In this document: positions 1 through 8,357 of the stretch, in pieces
Layout of the letters: each line of letters starts with the position of its first letter
How positions within the stretch are numbered: the first letter of the stretch is position 1
Translations under genes and position numbers: made by a program
The notes under the pieces: generated by a model
Databases searched by the model: none
Told to the model about the DNA's origin: nothing
The model's input: only the letters and a program-made list of their open reading frames with translations
Source of the DNA: Hyphomicrobiales bacterium
GTDB taxonomy: Bacteria; Pseudomonadota; Alphaproteobacteria; Rhizobiales; OSC116
DNA length: 64,000 nt
Reading direction: 5' to 3'
Assembly: GCA_002401855.1 (NCBI GenBank)
Contig: NVUH01000017.1
Coordinates: 1 to 64,000 of the forward strand

Positions 1-2
1 AG

Positions 3-233
3 AAAAGAAGAAAAGCAGAGAGAACTGCTCAAGCAATTGATTCATATCAATCTTCCCCCCTGTTTTTCACGCTTTGCAACGAAAGCCTTTCCCCAAAAAT
101 ACTCAATCAGTTAGATTTAACAATGGGTGTCTTAGTTATTCACTTAGATGATACTGCAGAAAATAAAGGAACATTCATCTTGTTTTTACGATGGCTGGCT
201 CTATTTATTATAAAACACTGGATGCGAGTTTAG
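3..233 (+). CDS. Possible 3' end of a gene cut by the window edge
   Basis: One reading frame is open from the left edge to a TAG at 231-233, 76 codons, ending in a hydrophobic stretch and a short basic tail. I do not recognise the product. It precedes the MBL hydrolase gene by 45 bases in the same orientation, so it could be the last part of an upstream operon member. A second frame is open only to 111. No start is visible, and an open frame of this length can occur by chance. Confidence 0.25.
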   Translation, partial: KRRKAERTAQAIDSYQSSPLFFTLCNESLSPKILNQLDLTMGVLVIHLDDTAENKGTFILFLRWLALFIIKHWMRV

Positions 234-278
234 ATGCGAATTGAATTATAAATTTAATTAACAAGAAAGGTAACGAGA

Positions 279-1385
279 ATGGCTTACGAAATAGATTTTA
301 TTGGTGTAGGAAAAGATTCAAGCAAAAGTGGCGATGCCATTGCGATTAGGTATGGCAATTTAGCCGGCGCACGAAGCGAGTACAAGGTAGTTGTAATTGA
401 TGGTGGGTTCAAAGCGTCAGGTACCGACTTAGTCGAACACATAAAAAAACACTATGGAACTGAAAAAGTTGATTTAGTTATATCAACTCACCCTGATCAA
501 GACCATATAAATGGCTTGAGTGTTGTACTAGATGAACTTGATGTAACAGAGTTATGGATACATAAAGCATGGGATCACTATGAAGGACTAGCTGATAAAT
601 TTCACGACGGACGTATTACTGATAAAAGTATTAGTGAAAAGTTGAGAGGAAATCTGCAAGCTGCCCATGACTTAGTTGAACAAGCAGAAAAGTTAGACAT
701 CACGGTAAATGAACCATTTACCAGTCTAACTTTCGATGGTGCCACGGTAAAAGTATTAGGACCAACTCAAGATTACTTTGAGTCTTTAATCCCTGACTTT
801 GATGGCATGCCTAAAAAGGCTGAAGAAGAAAAAGACATCGTTGACGAGGCTATTGATGGCCTTGCGGCTTTTGCAAAAAGTGTCTGGAATGCTATTACTG
901 CCATTTGGGGCGATGATGACTTACCGACAGAAGATAAAACTTCAGCAAAAAATAATAGTAGCGTGATAACGCAAATTATCACCGATGAGCGTCGCCTTTT
1001 ATTTACTGGTGATGCAGGAATAACAGCTTTAGAACAAGCCGCTGACCAGTTAGACGATTGTGTTGACCCAGCAGAATTAAAATTTATACAGGTACCTCAT
1101 CATGGTAGCCGTAGAAACATTAGTTCAAATGTGCTCAATCGAATTATTGATAAACCTATCGGCAATGGCGAGACGAGAAACATATCTGCATTTGCTTCAA
1201 CAGCTAAAGAAGGCGAGCCTAAACATCCTCGCAAAGCCGTGCTGAATGCCTTTACTCATAGAGGTGTAAAAACAATCGTAACCAGAGGTCAGGATAAATG
1301 CTTCAGACACAATTCTCCAGCTAGAGAAGGCTGGGTAAGTGTAGAAGCTGAACCGTACCACTATGAATACCAGGAGGAAGCTTAA
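279..1385 (+). CDS. MBL-fold metallohydrolase, ComEC-type soluble domain
   Basis: A 368-residue protein with a metallo-beta-lactamase fold. The metal motif HPDQDH is at residues 71-76, with Asp at the place where many relatives have the second His. Further metal or fold motifs are FTGDAG (242-247) and PHHGS (273-277), the pattern of the soluble domain of ComEC/Rec2-like hydrolases. There is no signal peptide or membrane segment. The ATG follows a purine-rich AAGAAAGG. The stop is two bases before the next ATG, so it is co-transcribed with the membrane protein at 1388. Stand-alone MBL proteins of this type occur in several anti-phage or cell-suicide cassettes, for example as the MBL component of type 1 AVAST. 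Whether this one does is inference. Substrate unknown. Codon style differs from the genes to the right. Confidence 0.8.
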   Translation: MAYEIDFIGVGKDSSKSGDAIAIRYGNLAGARSEYKVVVIDGGFKASGTDLVEHIKKHYGTEKVDLVISTHPDQDHINGLSVVLDELDVTELWIHKAWDHYEGLADKFHDGRITDKSISEKLRGNLQAAHDLVEQAEKLDITVNEPFTSLTFDGATVKVLGPTQDYFESLIPDFDGMPKKAEEEKDIVDEAIDGLAAFAKSVWNAITAIWGDDDLPTEDKTSAKNNSSVITQIITDERRLLFTGDAGITALEQAADQLDDCVDPAELKFIQVPHHGSRRNISSNVLNRIIDKPIGNGETRNISAFASTAKEGEPKHPRKAVLNAFTHRGVKTIVTRGQDKCFRHNSPAREGWVSVEAEPYHYEYQEEA

Positions 1386-1387
1386 TC

Positions 1388-2020
1388 ATGACTGAGAAGA
1401 ACTTAAAAGAAAGCAATAAAGCCAGCCTAGCTGCTATTTTAGTTGGCACTATTGTTGTTGTCGCTCTGATTCAGGTTGGCCTTAAGGAGGTTAATGACGC
1501 TTACTCAGCATTGAAAGACCTAGGTGTCGTGGCTGGTTTGACTATTCTTGCGAACATATTAGCGAGTCTGCTACCCGCAGACTTTAAACATAAACTTGTA
1601 TTCCTACGTTTATCAGACGTCCTGCCTGGTCACAGAAGTAAAGAACTGTGCTTAGCAGACCCAAGATTAGACGATGATCTGCTAGCTGGTAAATGGCCGG
1701 CTCTATTTACCAGTGACATGGCACCAAGCAAGCAAAACTCTTTTTGGTACGGGAAAATATACTCTCCAGTAAAAGACACTAACGAAGTACGTCAAGCGCA
1801 TAAGTCATTTCTTTTATATAGAGATGCGTTATCCGGTGTTTTTTTATTGTTACTTAGCGTTATTGGCTGGCACTTGCTTGCACCTGACTTACCAATATCA
1901 GGTCCGTCACCTTGGATATACGCATTTTTACTATTTATGTCACTGATGATGATGTTTACTGCACAAAATGCAGGTAAGCGCATGGTAGTGAACTCAGCAA
2001 CTACCGCTATTAATTTATAA
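1388..2020 (+). CDS. Hypothetical four-helix membrane protein, partner of MBL hydrolase
   Basis: A 210-residue protein that I do not recognise. Four hydrophobic segments are visible, at about residues 14-32, 43-63, 146-165 and 174-193. Between the second and third lies a soluble loop of about 80 residues, probably cytoplasmic, with aromatic and charged residues. The start is two bases after the stop of the MBL gene, and an AGGAGGAAG lies just upstream, so the pair is certainly one transcript. A soluble MBL enzyme coupled to a small membrane protein resembles sensor/effector pairs of defence islands. That reading rests only on architecture and on the foreign-looking surroundings. Confidence 0.7.
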   Translation: MTEKNLKESNKASLAAILVGTIVVVALIQVGLKEVNDAYSALKDLGVVAGLTILANILASLLPADFKHKLVFLRLSDVLPGHRSKELCLADPRLDDDLLAGKWPALFTSDMAPSKQNSFWYGKIYSPVKDTNEVRQAHKSFLLYRDALSGVFLLLLSVIGWHLLAPDLPISGPSPWIYAFLLFMSLMMMFTAQNAGKRMVVNSATTAINL

Positions 2021-2310
2021 CCATAAATTCCGAAGGAGGAATAAATTTAATAAGCCGGGAAGGAGTACATCACCATTGATGATCAACAGGCTAAAATAAG
2101 TAAACTGAAGAGCGCAACATCTTAAAGGAGGCCGCTGTAGGTTCAAGTAATATTCCAACCGAACCTGATGCAAAACATTCGGTGACGCTATAGTGCAGGG
2201 TGAGATCGTGAACGTTTTTTGAGCTATAGAAGAATGGTAAGTGCCGTTTATTTATATCCAAATAGGCTGTAACAGATGGCAATTTAGAATATTTATTAAA
2301 CAATCCGAGA

Positions 2311-2511
2311 GTGTGGAAAAAAAAGATAGGGCCGGCACATCTTTATTATCTGATGTTGATCACGCCTATCGTCGCCTTGGCCGTGTCGAGCCTGTTTGAA
2401 GATGACCACTGGTCTGTGTATTCGAGCTTAGGTTTGAGCTTAGTGATCACAGGTAACCTGCTGGCTCAGTTGAAGCCAGAGACTCTGGCGCAGGTTTATA
2501 ACAAGCTCTAA
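2311..2511 (+). pseudogene. Remnant of an EamA/DMT-family transporter (C-terminal piece)
   Basis: This reading frame encodes about 66 residues resembling the last two helices of EamA (drug/metabolite transporter) proteins. The pattern is a GPA at the start of a helix, then a PxVAL-type helix, a short polar turn and a final GLxLxxxGN-like helix. Family members have about 290 residues and ten helices, so only the end remains. Stops lie in frame at 2227 and 2254, and the only start candidate is a GTG. The remnant lies between the MBL cassette and the first repeat copy, consistent with an inserted or rearranged segment. Confidence 0.55.
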
Positions 2512-2548
2512 ACGGTGATAAAGAAACAGCAGTCAGGCCTTAAATCAC

Positions 2549-2637
2549 CAGCGGCTTCGAACGGCCGCTGTCGCGCTCGCTGAAATAACCTTTGCTTGGA
2601 AACCGGGGGCAAATAGAAATTCAGAGTTTGCTGTTAA
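2549..2637 (+). repeat. Intergenic composite repeat, copy 1 (truncated right half)
   Basis: Matches the right-hand end of the composite repeat described at 41290-41765: the CAGCGGC...GCCGCTG hairpin, the CGCGCTC-CTGAAAT segment, the TTGGAAAC motif and the AGAAATTCAGAGTTTGCT end. The left part is missing and replaced by the foreign-looking segment ending near 2540. It sits between convergent genes, two bases before the stop codon of the epimerase gene. Confidence 0.75.
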
Positions 2638-2639
2638 TT

Positions 2640-3668
2640 CTAAGCACCGCCACCCAACAATTTCGCCTCTTGCTCCGCCGTCAATCCACATTCAAGCACC
2701 ACATCTCGCCGCCTTCTGTCCCATTCAAGCACCGATTTTAACGTTTCCTCAAGCGGCCGACATTTCAACCCAGCCGCCAAAGCACGGCTTGTATCCACTT
2801 CCATAAAATACTTAAATTCAGGCACAGCGGGCGCCATTAATGGCAAATCAGTCCACGGCACAACACCCGCATCCAAAATAAGCTCCTCAGCAATCCAATT
2901 AACCTCAGCATCGGATGCCGAAACCTCAATCAACCTATCCAAAATATACGAAAATTCAATCGGTTGACTAGTCACATTCCAAACCCCAGAAAGCCCATTC
3001 TCCACACACCGCAACGCAAAATCAGCCACATCACGCACATCAATAACCTGCACAGAACGGCTCTTCGGCGCAGGCGCAATCACTTGCTTACGTTCATCAT
3101 GCGCCTCATCAATACGCCGCACCCACCACGTCAACCTATCCGTATAATCCCCCGCCCCGACCAGCAGACCAACCCGCAAAGACGTAACCCGATCACCAAG
3201 CCGTTCAGCTGCCGTAATTTCGCAAGCCCATTTCAACCGACCATATGCAGCACCATATGCAGGAGCTTGCGCGCGGTCTTTCCGCGCAATTTTACGGGCA
3301 GCAACAAAATCTTCCTCAGTGGCATTCGGCACATCAATATCTTCAGTTATGTCAGGCCGCGAAAATGTATCATAAGCCGATATCGACGATATTAGAACAT
3401 AACGCTTAATCCCATCACCCAACACATCCAATAAATTATTGACCATATCTGGCGTATAAGCGCAAGAATCAAAAACCCAATCAAATTTCTGGCCTTTAAG
3501 TATAGACAAATCATCATCCCTATCAGCGCACAACACCTTCACGCCAGCAACGCCTTTTCGTTGGCTTTGCCCACGTGATAATATCACCGTCTCATGACCC
3601 GCATCGGCAATGGCATCCGCCATCGCACCACCCAAAAACCCAGTTCCACCAACAATTAAACACTTCAT
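2640..3668 (-). CDS. NAD-dependent epimerase/dehydratase family protein
   Basis: A protein of about 342 residues of the short-chain dehydrogenase/reductase extended family. The N-terminal Rossmann motif GGTGFLG binds NAD(P). A YGRLKWACE-like segment near residue 143 carries the YxxxK catalytic pair, preceded by an SSISAYD serine motif. The substrate cannot be named, but nucleotide-sugar or isoprenoid-like reductases are near relatives. The ATG at 3668 is preferred over the GTG at 3671 because AGGGGG lies six bases before the ATG and only three before the GTG. The gene is single, convergent with the preceding segment and separated from parB by a degenerate repeat. Confidence 0.8.
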   Translation of the reverse strand: MKCLIVGGTGFLGGAMADAIADAGHETVILSRGQSQRKGVAGVKVLCADRDDDLSILKGQKFDWVFDSCAYTPDMVNNLLDVLGDGIKRYVLISSISAYDTFSRPDITEDIDVPNATEEDFVAARKIARKDRAQAPAYGAAYGRLKWACEITAAERLGDRVTSLRVGLLVGAGDYTDRLTWWVRRIDEAHDERKQVIAPAPKSRSVQVIDVRDVADFALRCVENGLSGVWNVTSQPIEFSYILDRLIEVSASDAEVNWIAEELILDAGVVPWTDLPLMAPAVPEFKYFMEVDTSRALAAGLKCRPLEETLKSVLEWDRRRRDVVLECGLTAEQEAKLLGGGA

Positions 3669-3697
3669 CACTAACCCCCTAATAAGTCATTGACTAT

Positions 3698-3832
3698 AAA
3701 GTTAGCACTCCTGTTGATTCTCTGAAAGGCCCATTATTAGCCCTTGCAGGCGCACCATACGCATCGCCTATCACGCTCACTGGCCGTGAGCAAAGCGAGG
3801 AAGTACCCTTGGGGTCAAATAGATGAGTTTTT
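3698..3832. repeat. Degenerate intergenic repeat, copy 2
   Basis: A patchwork of modules seen in the composite repeats elsewhere: the AAAGTTAGCACTCCTG segment, a GAGCAAAGCGAGG segment and CCCTTGGGGT. Order and spacing differ from full copies, so this is probably an eroded or recombined copy. It lies between the start of the epimerase gene and the end of parB. The TTAGCACTC within it resembles half of a CIRCE operator but has no partner half. Confidence 0.5.
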
Positions 3833-3846
3833 AAAAAGGGAGCAGA

Positions 3847-4743
3847 TCAACCGCCAATTTTTTTGCAAATATCTTCAAATTGATCAAGACTGCCAAAGGT
3901 AATTTTAAGCGAACCTTTGCCACTATCATTATAATCAACAGTCACAATTGCGCCCACAGCTACCGATAATTTATGTTCTAAAGCAAGGGTTTGTGCCGAT
4001 TTCACTTTAACCACTTTTTCTTCGATCACTTTTTTAGCCGAGGCTTTTTTCTCACCGCGGCCTTCTTGTTCACGAACAAGTTCTTCAATACCGCGCACCG
4101 ATATATCTTCATCAATAATGCGTTTTGCCAAAGCCACTGCGTTTTTACGGCCCAATAAAGCCCGCGCATGCCCCGCCGAAATCTTGCCCATTTCGACCAT
4201 TTCTTTAATCGCAACAGGCAATTTTAGTAAGCGCAAGATGTTAGTTACGTAAGAACGGCTTTTACCAAGCACTTTAGCCACATCATCTTGCGTATATTCA
4301 AATTGCTCAATTAACTGTCCTAAACCCACAGCTTCTTCAATCGCCGATAAGTTTTCACGTTGCACATTCTCAATAATCGCAACTTCAAGCGCTTCTTTGT
4401 CATTCAAATCAACAATTATAGTCGGGATAGATTGTTTACCCGCCTGTTTAGACGCCCGCCACCGCCGTTCACCTGCTACAATTTCATAAATATGTTCACG
4501 ATCGCCAACCACCCGAATTAAAATTGGCTGCAAAACACCTTTTTCTTTAATACTGTTGGCCAAATCAGCAAGCTCTTCTTTGCTAAAATGCTTGCGGGGA
4601 TTATATCTATTGGCGCCAATTTGCTCCAAATTCAGAGTTTTCTGTTCATTGGCATCACTTTCATGATCAAGAAATGTTTGATTATCGCCCAACAACGCAT
4701 CTAAACCACGGCCTAACCGACGATTACTATTATTTTTTGCCAT
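3847..4743 (-). CDS. parB: Chromosome partitioning protein ParB
   Basis: A 298-residue ParB/Spo0J protein, the CTPase that binds parS and spreads on the origin region to segregate the chromosome with ParA. The arginine-rich GERRWR box is at residues 91-96 and the ENVQREN motif at 125-131, followed by a helix-turn-helix and a C-terminal dimerisation segment rich in Lys. A basic N-terminus RRLGRGLDALL, which contacts ParA, is present. It lies nine bases downstream of parA in the same operon. Two near-consensus parS sites are visible at 5894 and 8285, within 4 kb. Confidence 0.97.
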   Translation of the reverse strand: MAKNNSNRRLGRGLDALLGDNQTFLDHESDANEQKTLNLEQIGANRYNPRKHFSKEELADLANSIKEKGVLQPILIRVVGDREHIYEIVAGERRWRASKQAGKQSIPTIIVDLNDKEALEVAIIENVQRENLSAIEEAVGLGQLIEQFEYTQDDVAKVLGKSRSYVTNILRLLKLPVAIKEMVEMGKISAGHARALLGRKNAVALAKRIIDEDISVRGIEELVREQEGRGEKKASAKKVIEEKVVKVKSAQTLALEHKLSVAVGAIVTVDYNDSGKGSLKITFGSLDQFEDICKKIGG

Positions 4744-4752
4744 ATCTATACC

Positions 4753-5580
4753 TTAAGCCGCTGATTTCATTTTCTTTTCACGTTTTAACAATTCCGATGC
4801 CAAAGCCACATAAGCCCGGCTGCCAGGGCAATTTAAATCATATAACAATACTGGCTTACCATGTGAAGGCGCTTCTGAAACTCGAACATTACGCGGGATA
4901 ACGGTTTTAAACACCCGATCCCCCATAAAACTACGCACATTCTCTTCCACTTGCTGGCTTAAATTATTGCGCATATCAGCCATGGTCAACACAATTCCCT
5001 GAATGTCCAACCGCGGGTTCAGACTTGCGCGTACTTTTTCAACAGTCAATAATAATTGGCTCAGGCCTTCAAGCGCAAAAAATTCACATTGCAGTGGCAC
5101 AATCAAAGCTTGCGCTGCCGACATGGCGTTAATGGTCAGCAAGTTCAAACTTGGTGGGCAATCAATTAAAATGTAACTAAACTGAACAGTCTTGCCTTGA
5201 TTAGCCAATTCATTTTGCGCCCAAATCGCATCACGCAATTTAAAACTGCGGTTAGGTATCGCCGCCAATTCAAGCTCGGCACCCAATAAATCCATCGAGG
5301 CTGGCGCCACAAATAGCCGCGGCACCGCAGTTTTCACCAAACATTCGCTTAACGCAGCATCGCCCATTAAAACATCATAAGTGGTTTTTACACGTTGGTC
5401 TTTATCAATGCCCAAACCCGTGCTGGCATTGCCTTGTGGGTCAATATCTAAAACCAAAACTGTCTCGCCAATCGCCGCCAAAGCCGTGGCTAAATTAATG
5501 GCTGTTGTGGTTTTACCAACGCCGCCCTTTTGGTTGGCAACGGTTAATATTCTTGGTGTTTTTTGAGCTAGATTCCGCAT
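4753..5580 (-). CDS. parA: Chromosome partitioning ATPase ParA
   Basis: A 275-residue ParA/Soj ATPase. The deviant Walker A motif KGGVGKTT is at residues 18-25 with the signature lysine. The switch DIDPQGN and an IDCPPSLN Walker B segment follow. It forms dimers on the nucleoid that move ParB-parS complexes after replication. The ATG is preceded by GAGGC at proper spacing. Order is rsmG-parA-parB, the standard alphaproteobacterial arrangement, with a 46-base gap after rsmG. Confidence 0.97.
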   Translation of the reverse strand: MRNLAQKTPRILTVANQKGGVGKTTTAINLATALAAIGETVLVLDIDPQGNASTGLGIDKDQRVKTTYDVLMGDAALSECLVKTAVPRLFVAPASMDLLGAELELAAIPNRSFKLRDAIWAQNELANQGKTVQFSYILIDCPPSLNLLTINAMSAAQALIVPLQCEFFALEGLSQLLLTVEKVRASLNPRLDIQGIVLTMADMRNNLSQQVEENVRSFMGDRVFKTVIPRNVRVSEAPSHGKPVLLYDLNCPGSRAYVALASELLKREKKMKSAA

Positions 5581-5626
5581 TTGTGCCTCAAATTAATTAT
5601 GCCCGCACACATTTTACTAAACCGGG

Positions 5627-6355
5627 CTATGAAATGGCCGAAAAATCACCAATTTTAATAATTTTACCCATTTCATGTGTTTGACTATCTGTCAATTCAT
5701 AATCAATATGCCAACATTTAGTGGCTTCGGTCAATTCTTTATCTATATCTTGTCCTTTTAAGAAAAATATTGTGGATAGATTACCCATATTTTTCCCCGC
5801 AAACAAAGCCTCACTAAGCCCAAGCAACTTATTCAAATTTGCCAAGGCACGAGCAGTTATATAGTCGAATCGATAGGCCCTATTTAGCCCATATGTTTCA
5901 CGTGAAGCATTATGGTTAACGCCAGATGATTCGGAGTCCAATTTATCACCAAGCGCCTCTATGCGCAAATTTTCGACCTTAACGCCTAAGTTGAGTCGTC
6001 TAGATACATCCCGCAGGAACGCGCATTTCTTTTGCACAGACTCAACACAAGTAACCGTTAAATTGCCAGAATTCGAATCAGCATGCTTATCCAATATAGC
6101 AATCACCAAAGCAGGAAACCCGCCGCCCGAACCCAAATCAACCAAGGATTTCGGCGAGCTACGATCCAACATATTAAACAATTGCGCACTATCAATAATA
6201 TGCCGCATCCAAATTTCTGTAACCGTTGAAGATGCAATCAAATTAATGCTCTTTTGCCACTTTAATAACAATTGCTCATATTCATCTAATGCCGCCACTT
6301 GACGCTCATTCAAACCCAATTGCTTAATGTGTATTTTCGCTTGTTTATTTATCAT
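5627..6355 (-). CDS. rsmG: 16S rRNA (guanine527-N7)-methyltransferase RsmG
   Basis: A 242-residue SAM-dependent methyltransferase (formerly GidB) that modifies G527 of 16S rRNA. The RHIIDS motif at residues 51-56 and the SAM-binding VDLGSGGGF at 72-80 are diagnostic. It is slightly longer than the usual 205-215 residues, mainly through an insertion around residues 140-160. The start overlaps the mnmG stop by four bases (ATGA), showing translational coupling. A parS-like site lies inside the coding region at 5894. Confidence 0.95.
   Translation of the reverse strand: MINKQAKIHIKQLGLNERQVAALDEYEQLLLKWQKSINLIASSTVTEIWMRHIIDSAQLFNMLDRSSPKSLVDLGSGGGFPALVIAILDKHADSNSGNLTVTCVESVQKKCAFLRDVSRRLNLGVKVENLRIEALGDKLDSESSGVNHNASRETYGLNRAYRFDYITARALANLNKLLGLSEALFAGKNMGNLSTIFFLKGQDIDKELTEATKCWHIDYELTDSQTHEMGKIIKIGDFSAIS
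5894..5909. promoter_or_regulatory. parS site (15 of 16 bases)
   Basis: The sequence TGTTTCACGTGAAGCA differs from the bacterial parS consensus TGTTTCACGTGAAACA at one position. It lies within rsmG, about 0.3 kb from parA. Sites inside coding sequences near parAB are common. Together with the 8285 site it gives two ParB loading points close to the putative origin. Confidence 0.85.
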
Positions 6356-8271
6356 GCCGATATTTTCCTGAAATTACTCTTCTTCACATGGTTTAACAAA
6401 ATCATCACCGCCGCAGGTGTGATACCATCCATACGCAACGCTTGCCCCAAAGTAGCAGGGCGCAAAGCATTCAATTTATTCTTCACTTCGTTAGACAAAC
6501 CACCGATTGAATCATAATCAATTAGGCTAGGCAATGCCATATTCTCATCCTTACGAAACGCATTAATATCAGCCTGTTGCCGCGCAGTATAACGATCATA
6601 AAGCGCTTCAATCTCTGCTTGTTTTTTCGTTAAGCTATCGAATCGATCCAGCTCTGGCCATATGTCCCGCAGTGTCGTGATATCAATATTCGGATAGGAT
6701 AACAATTCAAAACCGCTGCGCCGCACCCCATCTTGATTAATCTTCAAACCAACTTTGGCATATTCAGATGGCGACTTTTGTTCGGCTTTTAAGAAATCCA
6801 ATAGCTCATTTAACTTACTCATTTTCTCATCAAAACTCACCGCTCGTTTGTCAGATAAAATACCCAGTTTTTTTGCAACTGGCGTCAATCTTTGATCAGC
6901 ATTATCAGCCCGCATTAACAACCGATATTCAGCGCGTGAGGTAAACATCCGATAAGGCTCATTCACTCCCTTAGTCACCAAATCATCAATCAACACACCA
7001 ACATAAGCATCAGCTCTGTCCAAAATTAGCGGCTCATCACCCTTAGCTTTAAGCGCAGCATTTAACCCCGCCATCATGCCCAAAGCACCCGCCTCTTCAT
7101 AACCAGTTGTGCCATTAATTTGCCCCGCACAATAAAGCCCCGTCACCCGTTTACACTCCAAAGTTGGTAATAATTCCCGCGGGTCAATATAATCATATTC
7201 AACCGCATAACCAGGTTGAGTAATTTTAACAGCCTCTAAGCCCGGTATCGTCACCATAAACTCTTCCTGCACCTTTACAGGCAAACTAGTCGAAATTCCA
7301 TTTGGATATATTGTCGGTTCATTCAAACCCTCAGGTTCTAAGAAAATTTGATGCTCATCACGATCAGCAAACCGATGAATTTTATCCTCAATCGATGGGC
7401 AATAACGCGGCCCAGCACTCTCAATCTGACCATTGAAAATCGCTGATAATTTGATATTTTTCTCAATCACCCGCTTGGTTTCAACCGTAGTTGTCGTGAT
7501 ATAACAAGACACTTGCTCAGCATAAGTCGCCCCATCGCTAAGCTCATCAAAAGTCAGAAATGACATATATGTCTTTTCATCATCACCCTTTTGCTCAGTC
7601 AATATATCCCAATTAATTGTATCTTTATCCAACCGCGCAGGCGTACCCGTTTTAAGTCGCCCCATATCCAAACCCATCGCATATAATTGCTCGGATAGTT
7701 TTATCGCCGGCGCATCACCAACCCGACCCGCAGGCCGCTTCTCGTCACCAATATAAATAATACCGTTTAGAAATGTGCCTGTAGTCAATACAATATGCGA
7801 CGCCAAAATCTGATCACCATTGTCTAAAATCAAACCTTTGATAATTTTCTGCTGCGCATTTTCGTCTTCAAAAATAAACGCATCTGCACCCGCTTCAACC
7901 ACCCGCAAATTATCAATCGCAGCAATTTCGCGTTGCATTTCATCACGATATAATTGCCGATCGGCCTGCACCCGCGGCCCTTGAACCGCTGGTCCTTTAC
8001 GCAAATTCAACATCCGATATTGGATTGCTGCCTTATCAGCCACCCGCGCCATCAAACCATCCATAGCATCAATCTCGCGCATTAAATGACCTTTCCCCAA
8101 ACCGCCAAAAGCTGGGTTACATGACATTTCGCCAATTTTGCTAATTTTATGCGTGACCAAAATCGTATCAACACCCATACGCGCCGAAGCCGAAGCTGCT
8201 TCACAACCCGCATGGCCGCCACCAATGATTATCACTTGTGCCCGCAAATTTTGAAATTCATTTTTTTGCAT
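6352..8271 (-). CDS. mnmG: tRNA uridine-5-carboxymethylaminomethyl modification enzyme MnmG
   Basis: A 639-residue FAD protein (GidA). The dinucleotide-binding motif GGGHAG is at residues 17-22, and the family signatures GNPAFGG-like [12 protein letters not shown] and a PGYAVEYDY segment are present. With MnmE it installs the cmnm5 group on wobble U34 of tRNAs. It overlaps rsmG by four bases and follows mnmE after an 86-base gap that carries a parS site. Length is normal for the family. Confidence 0.97.
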   Translation of the reverse strand: MQKNEFQNLRAQVIIIGGGHAGCEAASASARMGVDTILVTHKISKIGEMSCNPAFGGLGKGHLMREIDAMDGLMARVADKAAIQYRMLNLRKGPAVQGPRVQADRQLYRDEMQREIAAIDNLRVVEAGADAFIFEDENAQQKIIKGLILDNGDQILASHIVLTTGTFLNGIIYIGDEKRPAGRVGDAPAIKLSEQLYAMGLDMGRLKTGTPARLDKDTINWDILTEQKGDDEKTYMSFLTFDELSDGATYAEQVSCYITTTTVETKRVIEKNIKLSAIFNGQIESAGPRYCPSIEDKIHRFADRDEHQIFLEPEGLNEPTIYPNGISTSLPVKVQEEFMVTIPGLEAVKITQPGYAVEYDYIDPRELLPTLECKRVTGLYCAGQINGTTGYEEAGALGMMAGLNAALKAKGDEPLILDRADAYVGVLIDDLVTKGVNEPYRMFTSRAEYRLLMRADNADQRLTPVAKKLGILSDKRAVSFDEKMSKLNELLDFLKAEQKSPSEYAKVGLKINQDGVRRSGFELLSYPNIDITTLRDIWPELDRFDSLTKKQAEIEALYDRYTARQQADINAFRKDENMALPSLIDYDSIGGLSNEVKNKLNALRPATLGQALRMDGITPAAVMILLNHVKKSNFRKISA

Positions 8272-8284
8272 TTGCTATACCTAA

Positions 8285-8300
8285 TGATTCACGTGAAACA
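8285..8300. promoter_or_regulatory. parS site (15 of 16 bases)
   Basis: TGATTCACGTGAAACA, one mismatch from the parS consensus, in the short gap between mnmE and mnmG. It is the only intergenic parS candidate in the window. It lies about 2.7 kb from parA and about 4.5 kb from the putative oriC. Confidence 0.85.
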
Positions 8301-8357
8301 ATTTAAAAAGTTGACTAGTCATAATGAAAATACATGTAAACTTCAAGTTGATTCAGC

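Noticed and set aside
2091-2303. 70-codon minus-strand frame
   Set aside because: No ribosome site and no recognisable features; it lies in gene debris of the foreign segment.
2964-3395. 143-codon frame opposite the epimerase gene
   Set aside because: It is the antisense of a well-supported gene, has unlikely composition and no ribosome site.
3700-3712. TTAGCACTC resembling a CIRCE operator (also near 41551 and 52738)
   Set aside because: It is part of the intergenic repeat. No GAGTGCTAA follows at nine bases, and none is near a heat-shock start.
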